6,985 nt of DNA from Burkholderiales bacterium (GTDB lineage: Bacteria > Pseudomonadota > Gammaproteobacteria > Burkholderiales > Casimicrobiaceae): positions 1 to 6,985 of the forward strand of contig JAITMH010000060.1 in NCBI GenBank assembly GCA_031277445.1. Reading direction: 5' to 3'. This document shows positions 4,485 to 6,985 of this stretch, one piece after another (position 1 is the stretch's first letter; each line of letters starts with the position of its first letter). The notes below the pieces were generated by a model, which saw nothing but the letters and a program-made list of their open reading frames with translations, ran no database searches and had not been told where the DNA came from. A program made the position numbers and the translations under genes.

Positions 4485-6623
4485 ATGCCTGCCACTTTTC
4501 CCGATGTTGCTGCCGCCACACCTTCTCCGTCCCGGGAGCGTTTCCCGGCGATGAACCGAAGCGGCGTGCGCGATTTGCTGCGCTTTGTCGGTGCGGCGTT
4601 AATAACCGGTCTTGTCGCCAGTCTGCTGTTAATGGCGGCGATTTTGTTTTTCGCGAGTCATGCGTATGCGCAAAATAACCCTTCGAGGTTTGTCGGTGAT
4701 GATCTTCAGTGCGGCGCGTTGTTGTTGAGCGATGGCGCGGGCGGCAGGGAGGCGGCGCTGCTGCTTGATACGGTTGTGCAGGCAGAATTGAACGGGCTGA
4801 TTGCGCGTGTCAAAGTAGTGCAGACGTTCAAGAATCCGAGCGACTCCATACGCGAAGGCGTTTATGCTTTTCCTCTGCCTGAAACGGCGGCGGTCGATCA
4901 TCTCGAAATGAAAATCGGCGAGCGCCGGATTCAGGGACAGATCAAGGAACGTCAACAAGCGCGGCAGATATACGAGCAGGCGATACAGGAAGGCAAAAAA
5001 GCAGCGCTGGTGGAACAGTGGCGTCCCAATCTGTTCACCACCAGCATTGCGCCGATTGGTCCCGACGATGAAATCGTTGTTGAAATCGAATACCAGCAAT
5101 CGTTGCGCTACGATCAAGGCGTGTTCTCCTGGCGTTTTCCGTTGGCGATCACACCGCGCTACAGTCCCGGCGGAATCATGATGCCTGAAGGCGATACGCA
5201 AAGTGTTGCAGCGGGCGAGGCGGAACTGTTGCCGGATTGTTCGTGCGATGTCTGGGCGGATTTGGGAAATCCGGTGCGCTTCGACATCACGCTGGCGCCC
5301 GGCGCACCGATCCGCGAAGTGCATAGCCGGTACCACGGCGTTGTGATGGAAGACCTTGGCGGCGGACGCTATCGCGTGACGCTGGAGGAAGACAGCGTTC
5401 CCGCCGATCGGGATTTTGAACTGACCTGGACGCCGCACACCGGACACGCGCCGCAAGCGGCGTTGTTCACCGAGCGTTTTGCCGATGAAGATTACTGGTA
5501 CTTGATGTTGATGCCCGCCAGCGAACCGGCGACGCAAGCGGTTCGAATGCAGCGTGAGGTCACCTTTATTATCGACACCTCCGGCTCGATGTCGGGCGCG
5601 CCGATGCAACAGGCAAAAGACGCTTTGCTGATGGCGTTGACACGGTTGCAACACGGCGATTTTTTCAACGTCATCGAATTTAACTCCGTCACCAAACCAT
5701 TGTTCAGCGCACCTGTCGCGGTCGATGCGGCGTCGCTCAGAAAGGCGCGTGCGTTCGTGTCGAAACTGTATGCCGACGGCGGCACGGAGATGTTTCCGGC
5801 GCTGAAGTTGGCGCTTGAAGCGCCGCCGACACCGGGCATGATCGGGCAAGTGATCTTTTTGACCGATGGCGCGGTGAGCAACGAAGAACAATTGTTCAAT
5901 CTGATTCAAGATCGGCTGAACGAGCGGCGCTTGTTTACCGTCGGCATCGGTTCTGCGCCGAACTCCTACTTCATGAACCGCGCAGCGGAATTTGGACGCG
6001 GCACCTTCACCTTCATCAGCGACATTCACGAAGTCAACGAAAAAATGGCGGCGCTGTTTCAGAAACTGGAAACGCCCGCGTTGACCGACGTGAAAGCGCA
6101 ATGGCCGATGGCGGTTGACATGTGGCCAACCCTGGTGGGCGACTTGTATCAGGGCGAACCGGTGGTGATCGTCGGCAAAACGGCCACAGGCGGAAAACAG
6201 GGCGCACTGACACTGCAAGGCGCGGTCAGCGGAAAAGGCTGGAGCAGCGCATTGACGCTCAACGAAGCGACACCGGCATCGGGCATCGCCACGTTGTGGG
6301 CGCGTCGCAAAATCGACGCCTTGCTCGACGAAGGCCGTCGCCAGGGCAATTCCGAAATGATGCGCGATGAAGTGGTGCAACTGGCGCTGAAGCACCATCT
6401 GGTCAGCCGCTTCACCAGTCTGGTTGCGGTCGATGTGACGCCGAGTTTTCCTTCCGACATGTCTATCGAAAAAACGGCGCTACCGCTGGCATCGCCGAAC
6501 GTGTCGATGGCGGGCTTGCCGGCGGGCAGCACGTCGGCGGCCTGGAACATGCTGGGCGGTGCGCTGGCGTTGCTTCTGGCCTGGATGCTGAAGCGTCGGC
6601 GCGTCTGGCGTTTGGGATGGTGA
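4485..6623 (+). CDS. Marine proteobacterial sortase target protein (VIT + vWA)
   Basis: A 712-residue exported protein, the presumed single substrate of the neighbouring sortase. The N-terminus is unusually long before a hydrophobic segment (about 33-57) that ends in AYA-QNN, a signal-peptidase-like site after residue 62. A VIT domain (about 75-205) follows. The von Willebrand A domain (about 358-530) has a complete MIDAS: Asp364-x-Ser366-x-Ser368, Thr434 and Asp461, so it should bind a divalent metal and a protein ligand. The C-terminus has LPAGS (678-682), a hydrophobic span (685-702) and an Arg/Lys-rich tail, the three-part layout of a sorting signal. VIT and vWA domains suggest adhesion or matrix contact, but the role is not established. 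The ATG at 4485 has a strong AAGGAG. The gene is divergent from the regulator and upstream of the sortase on the same strand. Confidence 0.92.
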   Translation: MPATFPDVAAATPSPSRERFPAMNRSGVRDLLRFVGAALITGLVASLLLMAAILFFASHAYAQNNPSRFVGDDLQCGALLLSDGAGGREAALLLDTVVQAELNGLIARVKVVQTFKNPSDSIREGVYAFPLPETAAVDHLEMKIGERRIQGQIKERQQARQIYEQAIQEGKKAALVEQWRPNLFTTSIAPIGPDDEIVVEIEYQQSLRYDQGVFSWRFPLAITPRYSPGGIMMPEGDTQSVAAGEAELLPDCSCDVWADLGNPVRFDITLAPGAPIREVHSRYHGVVMEDLGGGRYRVTLEEDSVPADRDFELTWTPHTGHAPQAALFTERFADEDYWYLMLMPASEPATQAVRMQREVTFIIDTSGSMSGAPMQQAKDALLMALTRLQHGDFFNVIEFNSVTKPLFSAPVAVDAASLRKARAFVSKLYADGGTEMFPALKLALEAPPTPGMIGQVIFLTDGAVSNEEQLFNLIQDRLNERRLFTVGIGSAPNSYFMNRAAEFGRGTFTFISDIHEVNEKMAALFQKLETPALTDVKAQWPMAVDMWPTLVGDLYQGEPVVIVGKTATGGKQGALTLQGAVSGKGWSSALTLNEATPASGIATLWARRKIDALLDEGRRQGNSEMMRDEVVQLALKHHLVSRFTSLVAVDVTPSFPSDMSIEKTALPLASPNVSMAGLPAGSTSAAWNMLGGALALLLAWMLKRRRVWRLGW
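6516..6620 (+). other. C-terminal sorting signal of the VIT/vWA protein
   Basis: Encodes residues 678-712: an LPxTG-like motif LPAGS, a hydrophobic stretch of about 18 residues, and a basic tail (KRRR and a further Arg). The order and spacing match a sortase substrate. The fourth and fifth motif positions (Gly, Ser) differ from the classical Thr and Gly; a Thr occurs only two positions later than expected (Thr683). Confidence 0.75.
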
Positions 6624-6685
6624 AACGACCTGAGAAAGAAAAGAGGGCTGACCATGAACGAACGGTTTTTGCTCCCTGCTGAGTG

Positions 6686-6709
6686 CTTTCGGCTCCCCCT
6701 TGCCGAAAG
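6686..6709 (+). repeat. Hairpin after the substrate gene
   Basis: A perfect 8-bp stem, CTTTCGGC (6686-6693) with GCCGAAAG (6702-6709), and an 8-nt loop. It lies 62 bases after the substrate stop and five bases before the terminator-like stem. It may protect the 3' end of the substrate mRNA or be part of a larger leader structure. Confidence 0.6.
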
Positions 6710-6714
6710 TTGGG

Positions 6715-6779
6715 CATCCGACCCGTCAACGAGAGAGGAGAGACCTGGTGGTGGTAAACGACGGGTCGGATGTTTTTTT
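6715..6779 (+). terminator. Intrinsic terminator between substrate and sortase
   Basis: A perfect 13-bp stem, 6715-6727 with 6760-6772 (CATCCGACCCGTC and its complement), is followed at once by seven T residues (6773-6779). The loop is 32 nt, longer than usual, and purine-rich. The stem strength and T-tract make it the best intrinsic terminator in the window. It would separate the abundant substrate transcript from the sortase, or act as an attenuator for the sortase. Confidence 0.75.
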
Positions 6780-6786
6780 AACGTAA

Positions 6787-6868
6787 GCCCTCCCCTTCAA
6801 GGGGAGGGTTTGGGTGGGGATGGGGTTTCAGTTCTCCCCTATCCACCAGCCCCTCTCTCGCTAGCGAG
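6787..6868. repeat. REP-like element upstream of the sortase start
   Basis: Contains a 10-bp stem (6788-6797 CCCTCCCCTT with 6799-6808), a G-rich GGGTGGGGATGGGG run (6812-6825), and a perfect 12-bp palindrome CTCGCTAGCGAG (6857-6868). This is a common intergenic repeat type. The palindrome's end overlaps the likely sortase ribosome-binding site (GAGGAAAG, 6866-6873). Confidence 0.65.
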
Positions 6869-6878
6869 GAAAGCCGCG

Positions 6879-6985
6879 ATGTGGTTGGCCGTTGGGTTGG
6901 CGATGTGGTGGCTCGGCAACGCGGGTTACATCCACGCCAAGGCATGGGTCGGACAAGCACTGCTTGAGCACGCCTGGAAGCAAAC
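6879..6985 (+). CDS. Class GN sortase (5' part only, runs off the window)
   Basis: Only the first 35 residues are present. They read as a hydrophobic membrane anchor (MWLAVGLAMWWLGNAGYI) followed by HAKAWVGQALLEHAWKQ, which strongly resembles the N-terminus of class GN sortases (a transmembrane helix, then an IHAKA...LLExAW helix). The catalytic His, Cys and Arg lie beyond the window. The enzyme would be an inner-membrane transpeptidase acting on the C-terminus of the upstream VIT/vWA protein. The ATG at 6879 has GAGGAAAG 5 bases upstream. The same frame is open back to an ATG at 6654 with AGAGGG before it, which would add 75 residues encoded mostly by hairpin and REP DNA. The shorter start is preferred, but it lacks the usual positive N-terminus. 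Confidence 0.78.
   Translation, partial: MWLAVGLAMWWLGNAGYIHAKAWVGQALLEHAWKQ

Noticed and set aside
4629..6398. 589-codon open frame antisense to the VIT/vWA gene
   Set aside because: It is the mirror of a well-supported coding frame in GC-rich DNA. Its product is rich in Arg, His and Gln with no recognisable domain, and the sense strand has clear VIT and MIDAS motifs.
6625..6790. A known riboswitch class before the sortase
   Set aside because: The two hairpins and T-tract invite the idea, but I could not match the conserved core of any riboswitch I know, so only a terminator is called.

Overview
The window is about 7 kb of fairly GC-rich DNA (60-65 percent in the longer genes, lower elsewhere). 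It probably comes from a beta- or gammaproteobacterium. The evidence is the gene content and the many REP-like hairpin repeats between genes; no single feature fixes the genus.

Layout. Positions 14-649 (minus) encode a small cytosolic alpha/beta-hydrolase. Positions 650-916 are a repeat-dense spacer. Positions 917-1270 (minus) encode a single-domain cupin of noticeably lower GC, bracketed by two inverted copies of a composite repeat (671-744 and 1384-1463). Positions 1440-3290 (minus) encode a membrane histidine kinase and 3419-4117 (minus) its OmpR-type response regulator; the regulator is transcribed first. A 367-bp divergent spacer with a REP cluster and a promoter candidate separates these from 4485-6623 (plus), a large exported VIT + von Willebrand A protein with a C-terminal sortase-type sorting signal. 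A strong intrinsic terminator-like hairpin and another REP follow. The window ends inside a plus-strand gene whose first visible residues match the N-terminus of a class GN sortase.

The kinase, regulator, VIT/vWA protein and sortase together form the proteobacterial dedicated sortase system (PdsS, PdsR, marine proteobacterial sortase target, class GN sortase). In this system one sortase appears to serve one neighbouring substrate in a Gram-negative cell. The kinase senses an envelope signal, the regulator presumably controls the divergent substrate/sortase genes, and the sortase processes the substrate's C-terminus. The system is known from comparative genomics, but its function is poorly characterised. 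The OmpA-like partner (PdsO) often found with it is not in this window.

The least expected features are regulatory or structural. A perfect 14-bp inverted repeat runs from the regulator stop codon to the kinase start codon and could hide the kinase ribosome-binding site. A 13-bp stem with a T7 tract lies between substrate and sortase, inside a reading frame that stays open into the sortase. The sorting motif is degenerate (LPAGS). The kinase C-terminus is built from heptamer DNA repeats plus a dispersed repeat.
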